The translations under genes and the position numbers were made by a program. The notes beneath the pieces are model-generated. The model was not told the origin of the DNA and made no database searches. It worked only from the letters and a program-made list of their open reading frames with translations. From Comamonadaceae bacterium OS-4 (GTDB lineage: Bacteria > Pseudomonadota > Gammaproteobacteria > Burkholderiales > Burkholderiaceae_C), in NCBI GenBank assembly GCA_027924025.1, contig AP026971.1:186001-250000 (forward strand): 64,000 nucleotides of DNA, written 5' to 3'. This document shows positions 46,820 to 56,703 of the stretch, in pieces (within the stretch, counting starts at the first letter, position 1; every line of letters starts with the position of its first letter).

Positions 46820-46903
46820 TAGACGGTTTGTGGACTGTTTGAGATGTATCTTCGGAGCCGTCCATCAAGGACGGGTGCGCTGTTAGGAAAAACGATACGT
46901 GCC

Positions 46904-46975
46904 TGTTGATTCATCAGCACAACTGAGCCAGTGATCACGTCGAATACTGAGCCACTGGGTTGATGGATGTTCTGG
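46904..46975. repeat. IS21-type end next to the istB fragment
   Basis: Begins TGTTGATTCATC and contains the repeated ACTGAGCCAGTG / ACTGAGCCACTG, the kind of multiple end repeat found in IS21-family elements. It probably marks the outer end of the IS that supplied the istB fragment. Confidence 0.5.
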
Positions 46976-47353
46976 CTACTCGGTTGTGGATAAGTCTATC
47001 GGGTCTGCTGCTTTTCGATCTCCTTTCTGAGCTTTTGCACGTGGCTTGGACGGTGCCGCGCCAGCGGCACTGGAGTGCTTGAATCGCCAGCTCTCATTGC
47101 CTGTCTCCACGATGTGGCAGTGGTGCGTGAGGCGGTCGAGCAAGGCGGTTGTCATCTTGGCGTCGCCGAAGACGCTGCTCCATTCCGAGAAGGTGAGGTT
47201 GGTGGTGATCACCACGCTCGTTCGCTCGTAGAGCTTGGAGAGCAGGTGGAACAGCATCGCACCGCCCGACTGCGTGAACGGCAGGTAGCCCAGTTCATCC
47301 AGGATCACCAGATCGACGTACATCAGCCGGTGTGCCAACTGCCCGGACTTGTT
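46976..47353 (-). pseudogene. istB: istB 3' fragment cut by IS1071 copy 2
   Basis: The last 125 codons of an IS21-family helper ATPase. The Walker B region [12 protein letters not shown], then [20 protein letters not shown] and [15 protein letters not shown] are typical of IstB. The Walker A part and istA are missing, because IS1071 starts at 47354 within the gene. The C-terminal tail is rich in Lys and Ala. Confidence 0.93.
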
Positions 47354-47463
47354 GGGGTCTCCTCGTTTTCAGTGCAATAAGTGACGGTACGAAAAGCTAG
47401 CACTGGCGCGGAGGTGGTGTTGGTAGATCGTTGATTTCATTGACTTTCCTGTTCACTTTCAAA
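47354..47463 (+). repeat. IS1071 copy 2, left inverted repeat
   Basis: Identical to 27444-27553; partner at 50448-50557. Confidence 0.9.
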
Positions 47464-47496
47464 TCTGCGATTCGTGGCGTCAAACCGTGGTCGGTT

Positions 47497-50412
47497 TCAT
47501 CCATTGGTGCCAGTTATCGATGCATTTGGCCGCGAAGGCAGGATTTGGTCAGCATAGCGGTCAACCGGGAAGCGAAACACACCCCGCAAGTTGATGCTCT
47601 CCAGCCTGGTGGGCGCAATCTTCCCGATCAGTTCCGGTGGAATGACCTGGCGGCGGTTCGACCAGCGATCCAGGACCGCCTGCATCTGTGAGGTATTCCA
47701 CGCCATCACGATGTTGGCCATCAGGCTCAACGCATCGGCCACAGCCTGCATTTCATCGACACGTTTGGCCTGCGCCGGGCTGATCCGGCCGGTATAAATG
47801 GCGCGCTTGAGGGCGTTAACAGCCTCGCCCCGATTGAGCACCCGGCGCAACTCGTTCCTGAAAGCGTCCTTGACAAAGTAGTCAGCCAAAAACGCCGTAC
47901 GCAGCAACCGCCCCAATTGCACGCCAGCCTCATAGATTGGATCGCCCTGGGCGGCAGAACCGAACCGCGCAAGAGCTGCCACCGCACTGGCATGTCCGCT
48001 CATGACCGAGGCTGCCAGGTGCACCAGACTATCCCAATGCTTTTCGATCAAAGCGACGTCGACATTGGCTTCGCACACCGCAGCGATTTCTGCGGGCACT
48101 TTGGTGCCGCGTGGCACAAAGAGGTGGCGCTGTTTGAGTTCCTTCAACCGCGGGCAAAGATCAAAACCAAGCAAACGGGCATGTGACATGGCAAAGTCGG
48201 TGTAGCCATGGGTATCCACAGCAAGCTGGCTGGTCTCCAGCTTTTCTTGGCGGATGACACCTTCAATGGCCACGCCCGCCTGGCGCTCATTGAGCACAAA
48301 GGGCTGCGCATGGAAGATGCCCCACCGGTCTTTTACATGGGAGTAGATTCCAATGGAAGGTGTGTTGCGCCGAGGATCAAGCCGGGCTTGCCACACCCGT
48401 TTGGTGGTCTCCATGCTCATCATGTCAGAAGATGCCAAATCGGACCGCCCCCAGGTGGCGGCAATCGGGTGTCGCTGCATGAATTCCAGCACAGCCTGGC
48501 AGGCCTGGCTCAGACGCCGTTCGTCCCGCGCCCAGCGCATGGCCTGGCGAATGCTGGTGGCAGACAATTGCGGAATCATGCGCGCGCATTCGACCGCAGT
48601 CAGACTGGTGCCGTGGGCCATGATGCCGGCATAGACCATCAGCAGCTCGTCGGTAGAGCGCGGCTCACGTCCGAGCATGATCCAGCTAAAGCGCACCTGG
48701 GCGTCAACGGCCAGAATCACTTCCGGCAATTGAACCTCACCGATGCGGTGATCCAAAGCCGCGCGCAGCTTGGTCACTTCTGGGTCTTCGTCCTCTGCGG
48801 GCAATGGCGACAAATGGAGTTCATCATCCACGCGCAGTACGCCACTGCGGGCTGCAGCGGCCACCGCATCGACACCGGCAGTTACTCTGGCCAGCAAAGG
48901 CTTCAAGAAAGTGGCAGCCTTGCTGGGTAACGATAGACGGGCATAGTGTTTCTTGGACTCTGCCTGCCAACGCTCGTCCGTGAAGAACAAGCGCGCACGA
49001 CCCCGAAAGCTCAGGCTGTGCTCAATCCAGACCGAGCCATTGCGCACCGCGCGGCGCAGGGCAAACAGGGTGGCCACCTCCAACGCCTGAAACGCCCGTT
49101 CCCGGTCTGGGCTGGAGATCGAAACCTGCCAGATCATTCCCAGACTTGGTGCCACCACTTCAACTGGCAGCTTTCTGGATCCTTTGAGATATAAAGCTTG
49201 CAGCTTGGCAAGGTACTCGATGGCAGGATGCTCGCCGGTGGCCTGCCAGGGCAGCTTTGCAATGGCGACGAGCAACGACCGCACGGGGCGAATTCCATCA
49301 ATCAATCCCTCGCGGACCAGGGAGGCCCTGCTCGGTGGTTTGCGTTTCTGGGTTTCGGTGATCAAGGCTTCAAGACGGGCACGCAACTCAGCATCTGGCA
49401 CCGCACCTTGCGCGCTCAAGGCAACAAGTTCGCCGAGCAGCGTTTTGTACATTGCGGCCCAATTGACGGTAGCGGGGACATCGGCGGCAGCCTGACGCCA
49501 CAGATCGGCGATCCGGCGCTGCACCATAAGGATCAACTGGTCTGTGGTGGTGAACAGGCAATACCGAAGAAAGCATGCGACCTCCACGGTGCGCGCTGGC
49601 TCTTTGATCTTGGCTCCGGCTGAGGGCGGCCTGGAGACAAGTCGGCGCGCGTAGCGGCGCAAGATGAGATCGGGGATGTCTGCCAGGTGCTTATGAACGT
49701 CCAGCGTGTAAAGCAGGTCGATGCGCTCCAGTACCTCGCTGATTTGGCGGGTTGAGTGTTTCGCCGGTGCAGCCCATAGCCAACTCTGCTGGGTTTGTCC
49801 ATCTGGGCGCAGCTCTGAAACTGAGGCTCGCCAGCGATCAAGTGTTGCTGGATCAACGCTGGCGGCGATGGCGGTGCCTGTTTCAACTTCAAGCTGGGCA
49901 AGTGCCGCCGCAATCAGTGTCCGAATTGCCCGCTCGTGCACGATCACCAGCTTGTTCTTGTACAGCCATTGACGCGCCCGCACGAGTAGCTGATCGCGGT
50001 CGGCGCAGCGCGCCACTTCGTCGCGCAGTTCACGTACCAGTGAGCGGCGCTGGTGCTCGCTCATCCACTGGAATCCAAGGACCGTGCAGGCTACTTGTTG
50101 GTGATCGAATAGCGTGCGCCCGCGTTCATACATGGCTCTCAGCGAGGCGACTTCTGGTGCTGCAATGCCAAGCTCGTTGCCAAGGTGGCGCCACAAGGCT
50201 ACTGGAATTACCCGAAAGGCACCGAGCAAACGCCCACTCATGCGCAGGAAACCAATATGGAGCGCCAGACCAAGCTTGTGGGAATCACCTCGGCGTGCAT
50301 TGATTGCGTCGCGCTCGGCACCATCGAAGGTGAAAAATGCCTTCATCTCGAAGTCGCTGATATCGCGGGGGAGCCCACGCATCCCCAAAAACGTTGTGTG
50401 CCAACCCTGCAT
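47497..50412 (-). CDS. tnpA: IS1071 transposase, copy 2
   Basis: An identical 971-residue Tn3-family transposase, with the same three acidic catalytic regions as copy 1 (VILAVDAQVRF, LAVDTHGYTDF, LNRGEAVNALKR). It is intact, so the composite structure could still be mobile. Confidence 0.97.
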   Translation of the reverse strand: MQGWHTTFLGMRGLPRDISDFEMKAFFTFDGAERDAINARRGDSHKLGLALHIGFLRMSGRLLGAFRVIPVALWRHLGNELGIAAPEVASLRAMYERGRTLFDHQQVACTVLGFQWMSEHQRRSLVRELRDEVARCADRDQLLVRARQWLYKNKLVIVHERAIRTLIAAALAQLEVETGTAIAASVDPATLDRWRASVSELRPDGQTQQSWLWAAPAKHSTRQISEVLERIDLLYTLDVHKHLADIPDLILRRYARRLVSRPPSAGAKIKEPARTVEVACFLRYCLFTTTDQLILMVQRRIADLWRQAAADVPATVNWAAMYKTLLGELVALSAQGAVPDAELRARLEALITETQKRKPPSRASLVREGLIDGIRPVRSLLVAIAKLPWQATGEHPAIEYLAKLQALYLKGSRKLPVEVVAPSLGMIWQVSISSPDRERAFQALEVATLFALRRAVRNGSVWIEHSLSFRGRARLFFTDERWQAESKKHYARLSLPSKAATFLKPLLARVTAGVDAVAAAARSGVLRVDDELHLSPLPAEDEDPEVTKLRAALDHRIGEVQLPEVILAVDAQVRFSWIMLGREPRSTDELLMVYAGIMAHGTSLTAVECARMIPQLSATSIRQAMRWARDERRLSQACQAVLEFMQRHPIAATWGRSDLASSDMMSMETTKRVWQARLDPRRNTPSIGIYSHVKDRWGIFHAQPFVLNERQAGVAIEGVIRQEKLETSQLAVDTHGYTDFAMSHARLLGFDLCPRLKELKQRHLFVPRGTKVPAEIAAVCEANVDVALIEKHWDSLVHLAASVMSGHASAVAALARFGSAAQGDPIYEAGVQLGRLLRTAFLADYFVKDAFRNELRRVLNRGEAVNALKRAIYTGRISPAQAKRVDEMQAVADALSLMANIVMAWNTSQMQAVLDRWSNRRQVIPPELIGKIAPTRLESINLRGVFRFPVDRYADQILPSRPNASITGTNG

Positions 50413-50447
50413 CGTGAACCTCAAAAGTGGGAGGCCACCATACCCGT

Positions 50448-50557
50448 TTACAAAGCGAACAGGAAAGTCAATGAAATCAACGGTCTACCCAGACCACCCC
50501 CGCGCCAGTGCTAGCTTTGCGTACCGTCACTTATTGCACTGAAAACGAGGAGACCCC
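50448..50557 (-). repeat. IS1071 copy 2, right inverted repeat
   Basis: Inverted partner of 47354-47463, ending AGACCCC at 50557. Confidence 0.9.
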
Positions 50558-51036
50558 AAAGCAAGATACAGCCTTCTCAGTTCAGCGGGAACTTGCCAGT
50601 CCACGCCGAACTGAGCCGCAACATGACCCCCAGCATCATGCAGTATCGAGAAATCTAGCCTATGCCTTCGGATGCGCCCGCGGCTGAAAATCGGCAACTG
50701 AGGAGAAACCGCAAGCATCGATGCACCAAGCAGCTTGAAGCGCCCGATAACCCCCTGCATGGCGTCCAACTCTTGTGTGCACCAAGGACACCATTCGCCG
50801 CGATAAAAAACCACGACCACGGGTCCAACGCGAAGCCTTTCAGCTAGGGAGACGGTTTGACTGGTCTCGTCCGGGAGCGAAAAAGCTGGTGCGCGGCTGG
50901 GTGCCTGTAATGCCTTGGTCGCACGGTCGCTGGAGACAGCGTCTTCCATCACTCTGAGAATCGCGACTAACGCATCCGAGCGCGTATTCACCTTCAAGTG
51001 GGCACACAATGTGTCAAGCTTCTGCTGCGAAGACAT
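50558..51036 (-). pseudogene. Peroxiredoxin-like protein, 3' part removed by IS1071
   Basis: About 160 N-terminal codons of an AhpC/TSA-type peroxiredoxin-like protein. VVVVFYRGEWCPWCTQELDAM carries the catalytic CxxC-like pair, preceded by APAFSLPDETSQTVSL, the usual entry to the fold. The C-terminal helix and strand are lost at the IS1071 boundary, and the last few residues of the reading come from the IS. The product is probably inactive. It reads in the same direction as the cluster B operon and fits its redox theme. Confidence 0.88.
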
Positions 51037-51040
51037 TGAG

Positions 51041-51370
51041 GGCCGATCCAGTTGCGATCAAGACATGCGGAAACCGCAAAAAGAAAGCGTACTGAGTTTG
51101 GACCGCATTTCTGGCAAGCCAGGGCGCGTGCGCGCCAACGTGCTCCCTGTCAATGGCGCACAGCGGACAGGCTGCAGACGCTACGAGGACGCCACCGCTA
51201 GCAATTAGCGTCTTGCTCCGTGTACACCCACCAGTGTTGACGCAAGTGCCTCCCAATCTGTGACGTTCAATCGGTACCACGCGCTGGCCTGATTGCGCCA
51301 AACACGCCGAGAGGGCGGGGTCGGCGTGACCAGCGCGTACCACTCTCGCGTCCCATTCCTTTGGCTGCAT
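51041..51370 (-). pseudogene. Decayed remnant of a disulfide-reductase flavoprotein
   Basis: A degenerate N-terminal piece of a MerA/RclA-like flavoprotein. LAQSGQRVVPIERHRLGGTCVNTG is followed by an inserted residue and CTRSKTLIASGGV, which breaks the normal CxxxxC spacing. The FAD loop is spoiled (VVRAGHADPALS). A later HVLIATGSA matches the family, but what lies between is too short. It overlaps the start of the peroxiredoxin gene and is not functional. It seems to be a third, decayed member of this flavoprotein type in the window. Confidence 0.7.
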
Positions 51371-51699
51371 CTGTGACCCCTGTTTACGTCGGTGTAGTCC
51401 CAATGTAGTGACCAGAATGGTTTTTCGCTGGGAACTGATCGAGTCCCGGGTCATTTGGCGATGATAGGAAATGTATTCCGGACTATCAGACGCGCTGAGC
51501 GCCCTACAGTGCCTTAAGGCTGCCTCAGAGGAGAACTCTTCTGGAACCCGGTTTCAGCGTAGTGCGACACACACTTCTTGACGGAGCGGCAAGCTTTCTC
51601 TTCTTACTGGCCAAGGGGCATGAAGCTCAGCACATGCCAAAGACCATCCTGTCGGCGACGCAAGTTGAAGCAACTCCAAACAGTGGGAACGCAGGGTGA
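51371..51699. other. Non-coding 329-bp stretch
   Basis: I see no gene, RNA or clear repeat here. It lies between the decayed flavoprotein remnant and the 3' end of the cluster B operon, so it may hold the operon terminator, but no convincing hairpin with a T-run was found. Confidence 0.4.
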
Positions 51700-52659
51700 T
51701 CATGCACGCTGGCCGACACGATGCCAGATTGACATCGAATACCATTGCCTCGGATCGGTGAGCACATGGATGCTGCGAAATCCGCTGTTGTTGGCCAAGC
51801 GCTCAATGCTCTGCAAGGTGTATTTTTGCGATTGCTCAGTAAAGATCGACTCGCCCGCACTGAAATTGAAGGTCTGACTCAGCACCGATGACGACACCAC
51901 TTGTTCAACCTGACTGACCAGGAAGCTACGAGCCACGCCTTCAAGTGGGCAATAGCTCGCGAAGTGCCTGAAGCGCTCAAGGTCGAAATCCATACCCAAT
52001 TCGCGATTCAGGCGACGTAACAGGTTTATATTGAATTGAGCGGTGATGCCTTGGGCGTCGTCGTATGCGGCTTGCAGCACATGGGGATCTTTCTTTAGGT
52101 CCAGCCCCAGGACAAGAATGTCGTCAGGGCGCAGCTGGGTGTGGATGCGCCGTAGCAAGCGGACAGCACTAACATCATCGAAATTCCCCAGATTGCTGCC
52201 CAGCAACATGGCCACCGAACGGCGCCCCGCAGGCACCTGCGGCCAGTGCTCGAAGTAATCTCCCAGCGTGGGCTCGAGTGCCATGCTGGGCAGATCGCTT
52301 TCAAAGCGCCGACTGAGCTCGGCCAGCGCATGGGCTGAGATATCCATGGGCCGATAGACGCAGTCCACGTTCTGGTCGGCAAGCGTGCGGCACAGACTGA
52401 GCGTCTTCTCCCCGTCACCGCTGCCCAGCTCGATCAGGTCCAGCGGCGTCCGATTCGGGCTAATCCACTGCGCGAGCTCCTGGGCGCGCTCGCGCAGCAG
52501 CGAATGCTCCAGACGCGTGAGGTAGTACTCCGGCATGGCCATGATGCGCTGGAACAGGCGCGAGCCTTCGTCGTCATAGAACCAGGCCGACGACAGAGCC
52601 TTTTGCTTTGCACGGAGGCCTTGCAGGACATGTTCGGCCAGCGTTTGGGAATCATTCAC
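51700..52659 (-). CDS. egtD: EgtD-type histidine N-alpha-methyltransferase (B)
   Basis: A 319-residue EgtD homologue, clearly related to but diverged from the cluster A copy. It keeps LFQRIMAMPEYYLTRLE, the SAM loop ELGSGDG, MLLGSNLGNF and the substrate-site ESIFTEQSQKYTL. The start is GTG at 52659, overlapping the egtB stop (GTGA), where cluster A uses ATGA. It is the last gene of the minus-strand unit. With two sets, hercynine could be made from either cluster. Confidence 0.92.
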   Translation of the reverse strand: MNDSQTLAEHVLQGLRAKQKALSSAWFYDDEGSRLFQRIMAMPEYYLTRLEHSLLRERAQELAQWISPNRTPLDLIELGSGDGEKTLSLCRTLADQNVDCVYRPMDISAHALAELSRRFESDLPSMALEPTLGDYFEHWPQVPAGRRSVAMLLGSNLGNFDDVSAVRLLRRIHTQLRPDDILVLGLDLKKDPHVLQAAYDDAQGITAQFNINLLRRLNRELGMDFDLERFRHFASYCPLEGVARSFLVSQVEQVVSSSVLSQTFNFSAGESIFTEQSQKYTLQSIERLANNSGFRSIHVLTDPRQWYSMSIWHRVGQRA

Positions 52660-53882
52660 GCGCCACCCTCGGCTTTCACGCCCCTGGCCGGCCGGATGCC
52701 GGTGTATTGCCAGCGTTGTGCCACCTGGAAAAAATTGCGATAGGTATGGCGTGCATGACCGGGCGGTGTGGCGAACGAGGCACCGCGCAGTACCTGCTGA
52801 TTGACCATGAACTTGCCGTTGTATTCGCCCACCACGTCCGGGTTGCGACGAAAACCCGGATATGGCTGGAAGGCACTTCCGGTCCACTCCCACCGCCGCC
52901 CCCAGCCGATACCGGCAAACCCGGCTTCCCACTCGAACTCCGTGGGCAAGCGCCAGCCTGACCATTCGCAAAAGGCAAAGGCCTCGTAGTAGCTGATATG
53001 GGTGACCGGGGCAGTGGCCACTAAGGGCTGGATGCCCGACAAGGTGTAGTTCACCCAACGGTTTGGTTGCTTGCCATCGGGACGCCAATACAGCGGCGCC
53101 CTATGTTCCAGCTTGCGCACCCAGTCCCATCCTTCTGCGTGCCAGAGTTCGTGACGCTCGTAGCCTCCGTCTGCCATGAAGGCCAGGTACTCGGCGTTGG
53201 TCACCAGAGCCTGGCGCAGTTGCACCGTCGGCACCAGCACGCTGTGGCGAGGTATCTCGTTGTCGAAGGCGAAACCGCGGCCACCATGGCCCACTTCCAC
53301 TGGGCCACCGGGGACGTTCACCCATTCGTCCAACGGTGGGCAGGTGCCGTCGTGTTCCGCACTCAGGTCTAGCGGTGCCACGCGCTTGGAGTCATAGGCC
53401 GGTGCCAAGGGATTGGCACCCAGAATGAACTTGATGTCCGTGACCAGCAGTTCCTGATGCTGCTGCTCGTGTTGTAGGCCGAGTTCGACCAACCCTACGG
53501 CCTCGGGGCTCAGTCCTTGCGCGATCAAACTGCCCATGGCGCTGTCGACGTATTCACGATAGGCCAGCACCTCGGCCACCGTCGGTCGGCTCAGGTGGCC
53601 ACGGCCGTCGCGCGCCGCGCGCGCCCCTGCGCCTTCATAGTAGCTATTGAAGACAAAATCGAAGCCAGGGTGAAACACCTTGTAATCGGGCTGCTGCCTG
53701 CGCAGTACGAAGTACTCAAAGAACCACGTGGTGTGCCCTAGGTGCCACTTGGGGGGGCTGACGTCAATAACAGGCTGCACCACATGGTCTTCGACAGCCA
53801 GGGGTGCACACAGGTGCAGGCTGCGAGTTCTTACGCTGCGAAAGCGTTGCAGCATAATTTGTTCGGGACTCAACGGATTCAT
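52656..53882 (-). CDS. egtB: EgtB-type sulfoxide synthase (B)
   Basis: A 408-residue homologue of the cluster A EgtB. The iron ligands are kept: HTTWFFE early, and LQHEQQHQELL about 90 residues later. The C-terminal formylglycine-enzyme-like fold contains YEAFAFCEWSGWRLPTEFEW and NQQVLRGASF. The ATG at 53882 has AGAAAG upstream; a longer reading is not supported. Differences from copy A are spread along the protein, so this is an old divergence and not a recent copy. Whether both use the same sulfur donor is unknown. Confidence 0.92.
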   Translation of the reverse strand: MNPLSPEQIMLQRFRSVRTRSLHLCAPLAVEDHVVQPVIDVSPPKWHLGHTTWFFEYFVLRRQQPDYKVFHPGFDFVFNSYYEGAGARAARDGRGHLSRPTVAEVLAYREYVDSAMGSLIAQGLSPEAVGLVELGLQHEQQHQELLVTDIKFILGANPLAPAYDSKRVAPLDLSAEHDGTCPPLDEWVNVPGGPVEVGHGGRGFAFDNEIPRHSVLVPTVQLRQALVTNAEYLAFMADGGYERHELWHAEGWDWVRKLEHRAPLYWRPDGKQPNRWVNYTLSGIQPLVATAPVTHISYYEAFAFCEWSGWRLPTEFEWEAGFAGIGWGRRWEWTGSAFQPYPGFRRNPDVVGEYNGKFMVNQQVLRGASFATPPGHARHTYRNFFQVAQRWQYTGIRPARGVKAEGGA

Positions 53883-53911
53883 TGTTGCTTTCTTTGAAAG
53901 AGGCGGCTGAC

Positions 53912-54679
53912 TCAGCCACCGTATCGCTCGGTACGAATTGCACCATCGGGAATTCTCAGCTCGCGCAACATTGCGACCACGCTTTCGACGAACGCATTCA
54001 TGCCGCACACATAGACCAGGACTGCCTGCGACGAGTCGTCGCCCAGACCCTGCAATGCGGTGGCCAAATCGCCATGGTGCAGGCGACCAATGTGATCCTG
54101 TGTACGCTGAGTAGCGGTGTCGCGAGAAAGCGCCAGCTGGCTTCGAAAGCCGTTGGCTTTAGCCTCCCACTGCTGCAGTTCGGGCCACAGCAGCACGTCG
54201 GCCATGGTTCGTGCAGCCACCTGCAGCACCATCGGCGCCGCGGTGTGCAGATGCGCCCGGTGCGCCGCCATCGATAGCAACGGCACCACGCCCGAGCCTC
54301 CTCCGATGAGCAGTGCGGGTCGGTCCAGCGTCGCAGACCAAACGAAGTGGCCACCAACCGGGCCGTACACCTCGATCGACTCGCCCACCTGCGCAGCGTC
54401 GTGGAACCAAGGCGATACTTCGCCGTCTGCCAAGCGCTCGATGGCAAGCTCGTATACACCGTCGCGTTCGGGCGGCGAGAGTAACGAGTAGCTGCGCTGC
54501 GCCTGGTAGCCGTTTTCGGCGGTGAGCCTCACATCTAGATGCTGCCCTGCCAACGGGAGGTGCCAAGCTTGGGGTCGCAGAACAACGCGAATGATGCGCG
54601 GGCTCAGTGACTCCAAGGCCTCGATGCGCGCCTCCTGCCAGACCAACCGGTCGCCTGCGCTGCGCGCAGACTCAACCAT
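53912..54679 (-). CDS. FAD/NAD(P)-binding reductase partner (B)
   Basis: A 255-residue homologue of the reductase at 41896. QRSYSLLSPPERDG, LIGGGSGVVPLLSMAAHR and VYVCGMNAFVESVV mark the FAD and NAD(P) sites. The ATG lies eight bases inside the end of the molybdoenzyme gene, exactly as in cluster A. It probably delivers electrons to that enzyme. Confidence 0.9.
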   Translation of the reverse strand: MVESARSAGDRLVWQEARIEALESLSPRIIRVVLRPQAWHLPLAGQHLDVRLTAENGYQAQRSYSLLSPPERDGVYELAIERLADGEVSPWFHDAAQVGESIEVYGPVGGHFVWSATLDRPALLIGGGSGVVPLLSMAAHRAHLHTAAPMVLQVAARTMADVLLWPELQQWEAKANGFRSQLALSRDTATQRTQDHIGRLHHGDLATALQGLGDDSSQAVLVYVCGMNAFVESVVAMLRELRIPDGAIRTERYGG

Positions 54680-55283
54680 AACGTTCCTCTTTGAAAGGAT
54701 CGCCGCGCATGTGGTAACCGCGTAGCTCCCAGAAACCGGCTTCGTTCTTCTCGGTGAACTGAAGTCCGTTGACCCACTTCGCCGATTTCCAGAAATACAG
54801 GTGCGGCACCAGCAGCCGCGCGGGACCGCCGTGTTCGTGTGCCAGGGGCTTGTCATCGAAGTGCGTGGCGATCATGGCGCGACCCTGCACCAGGTCCGCC
54901 AGTGGCAGATTGGTGCTGTAGCCATCCTGCGCGTGCACAAGTACCCACGGGGTGGGCGGCGTTTGCAGCCCGGCTGCGGCAAGCAGCGTGTCAAGCGCAA
55001 CGCCGCGCCAGCGCGTATCAAACTTCGACCAAGTGGTTACGCAATGAATGTCCACCACCTGCTCGGTCTGTGGAAGCGCTTGAAATTCACTCCAGCTCCA
55101 GCTGGCCACGGGTCGCGGGCCAACCTTCAGGCTCAGTCGCCAATCGGCAAGGCTGCCCGGCCGTGGCGACGGGCCATTGGTCAACACGGGGAAACCATCG
55201 GTCAGCGATTGCCCCGGCGGCAGGCGCCCGCCGTGTGTGTCCACGCTGCGATTGCGTCCTCCAAATGATTTGTTGATAGGCAT
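54672..55283 (-). CDS. Sulfite-oxidase-fold molybdoenzyme, cytosolic (B)
   Basis: A 203-residue homologue of the protein at 41295. The Cys ligand segment VDIHCVTTWSKFDT and the segments EHGGPARLLVPHLYFWKSAKW and RGYHMRGDPF are unchanged. There is no export signal. Conservation is highest around the cofactor site, which suggests the same reaction in both clusters. It follows the flavoprotein gene after a 16-base gap. Confidence 0.9.
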   Translation of the reverse strand: MPINKSFGGRNRSVDTHGGRLPPGQSLTDGFPVLTNGPSPRPGSLADWRLSLKVGPRPVASWSWSEFQALPQTEQVVDIHCVTTWSKFDTRWRGVALDTLLAAAGLQTPPTPWVLVHAQDGYSTNLPLADLVQGRAMIATHFDDKPLAHEHGGPARLLVPHLYFWKSAKWVNGLQFTEKNEAGFWELRGYHMRGDPFKEERYG

Positions 55284-55299
55284 GCTAGTTCTTTCAGTA

Positions 55300-56703
55300 T
55301 CAGGTGGCCGCCAGGGGCTTACGGCGGCCGATGATGGTGGGTAGGAATTCGGTGACGGTGGGATGCACGGGGAGTGCTTCGTGCACCGTGCGCCAGGTGC
55401 CTCCAGCGGCCATCACCAGTCCCAGTGACTGGATGATTTCGTCGGACTGAATGCCCAACATAGTGGCTCCCAGGAACAGGCCACTGTCCTCGTCAATCAG
55501 AAGCTTGATCACGCCCACCGTTTCACTCTCTTCCTTGGCGCGGCTTACATCCTTCATCGCGTGCACGGCCTGCGAAATACGCCGGCCCTCGCCCACCAGG
55601 CGCCTAGCATCAGCCTCGTACAGACCTACGTGCGCTAGGGGCGGATCGGTAAACATGGCGTAAATGCTGGTGCGAGCGTCAGCACTGCGTTGTCCGCCAG
55701 CTAGGTTCTCAACCAGGATGTCATGATCGTGATAGCTGGTGTGGGTGAAGGCGCCGCGCTGATTGATATCGCCCAGCGCCCAAATGCCCCGCACGTCGGT
55801 TTCCAGCCTCTCATTGGTAACGATGTAGCCCCGCATGTTGGCCTTCAGGCTAACGGTCTCCAAGCCCAAATCGTCGGTGTTGGGAGTTCGTCCAGTGGCT
55901 ACCAAAAGATGGCTGCCACCGATGATGTGGCCGTCCGCCAGTTGAACGTAGGCGCCGCCCTCGGTTTCGCCAGGTAGAACAGCTGTGATGGCCTGCCCAA
56001 CGTGAACATCGATGCCCTCAGCCTGAAGCATTTCGGTGACGGCGGCCGAGACGTCCGGGTCTTCCCGCGAGGTCAGACGCGGCCCGGTCTCAATGATGGC
56101 CACTTTGCTGCCCAAGCGCCGGAAGATCTGAGCCATCTCCAGGCTGATGTACCCGCCACCGATGATGATAAGCATGCGCGGCAGCTCGCGCAATGCCAGC
56201 AAGCTCTCGTTGTCCAGGTGGGAGTTGTCGTGCAGGCCGGCAATTGGCGGTATGAAGGGACGCGTACCGGTGTTCAAGACGATACGCGGTGCGCGCAGCA
56301 TCTCGTTTCCGACCTTAACTAGGAAGTCATCACCATCGCGCCCGGCCAGGCGTCCATGGCCTTTGATGATGCGCAGACCCTGCAAGCTGCCCAGCCAGCC
56401 TTCAAGCCCTGAACGAGCTTCGTCGACCCGGTCCTGCATGCGCTGCATCGCAGCGGCGAAGTCAACCTTTACCGTACCGACTTGAACGCCGAACTCGCCG
56501 GCGCGGCGCGCCATATAGGCCACCCGGGCCGATTTGCGCAGGGTCTTGGTCGGCGTGCAACCGCGATTGACGCAGGTGCCGCCCAGGTCGCGAGCTTCAA
56601 TTAAAGCGACCCGCTGTCCCTGGGCCACCAACTTTGCAGCCAGGAAGGGGCCCGCCTGCCCGGCGCCAATCACGATGATGTCCAAACGCTGGACCGTACT
56701 CAT
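55300..56703 (-). CDS. RclA/MerA-like disulfide oxidoreductase (B)
   Basis: A 467-residue homologue of the flavoprotein at 39868. FAD loop VIGAGQAGPFLAAKL, redox pair LGGTCVNRGCTPTKTL, NAD(P) loop IIGGGYISLEMAQIFRRLG and C-terminal HPTVTEFLPTI are kept. Like its relative, it has no metal-binding N-terminal domain or C-terminal Cys pair. The ATG overlaps the DUF427 stop (ATGA). The shared CVNRGCTPTK sequence separates these two from ordinary lipoamide dehydrogenases. Confidence 0.9.
   Translation of the reverse strand: MSTVQRLDIIVIGAGQAGPFLAAKLVAQGQRVALIEARDLGGTCVNRGCTPTKTLRKSARVAYMARRAGEFGVQVGTVKVDFAAAMQRMQDRVDEARSGLEGWLGSLQGLRIIKGHGRLAGRDGDDFLVKVGNEMLRAPRIVLNTGTRPFIPPIAGLHDNSHLDNESLLALRELPRMLIIIGGGYISLEMAQIFRRLGSKVAIIETGPRLTSREDPDVSAAVTEMLQAEGIDVHVGQAITAVLPGETEGGAYVQLADGHIIGGSHLLVATGRTPNTDDLGLETVSLKANMRGYIVTNERLETDVRGIWALGDINQRGAFTHTSYHDHDILVENLAGGQRSADARTSIYAMFTDPPLAHVGLYEADARRLVGEGRRISQAVHAMKDVSRAKEESETVGVIKLLIDEDSGLFLGATMLGIQSDEIIQSLGLVMAAGGTWRTVHEALPVHPTVTEFLPTIIGRRKPLAAT

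Larger units (their letters stand above)
47354..50557 (-). mobile_element. IS1071, copy 2
   Basis: A second full 3,204-base IS1071, identical as far as I can see to copy 1 and in the same orientation. It interrupts istB on the left and a peroxiredoxin gene on the right. The flanking 5-mers TTGTT and AAAGC do not match. Confidence 0.97.
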
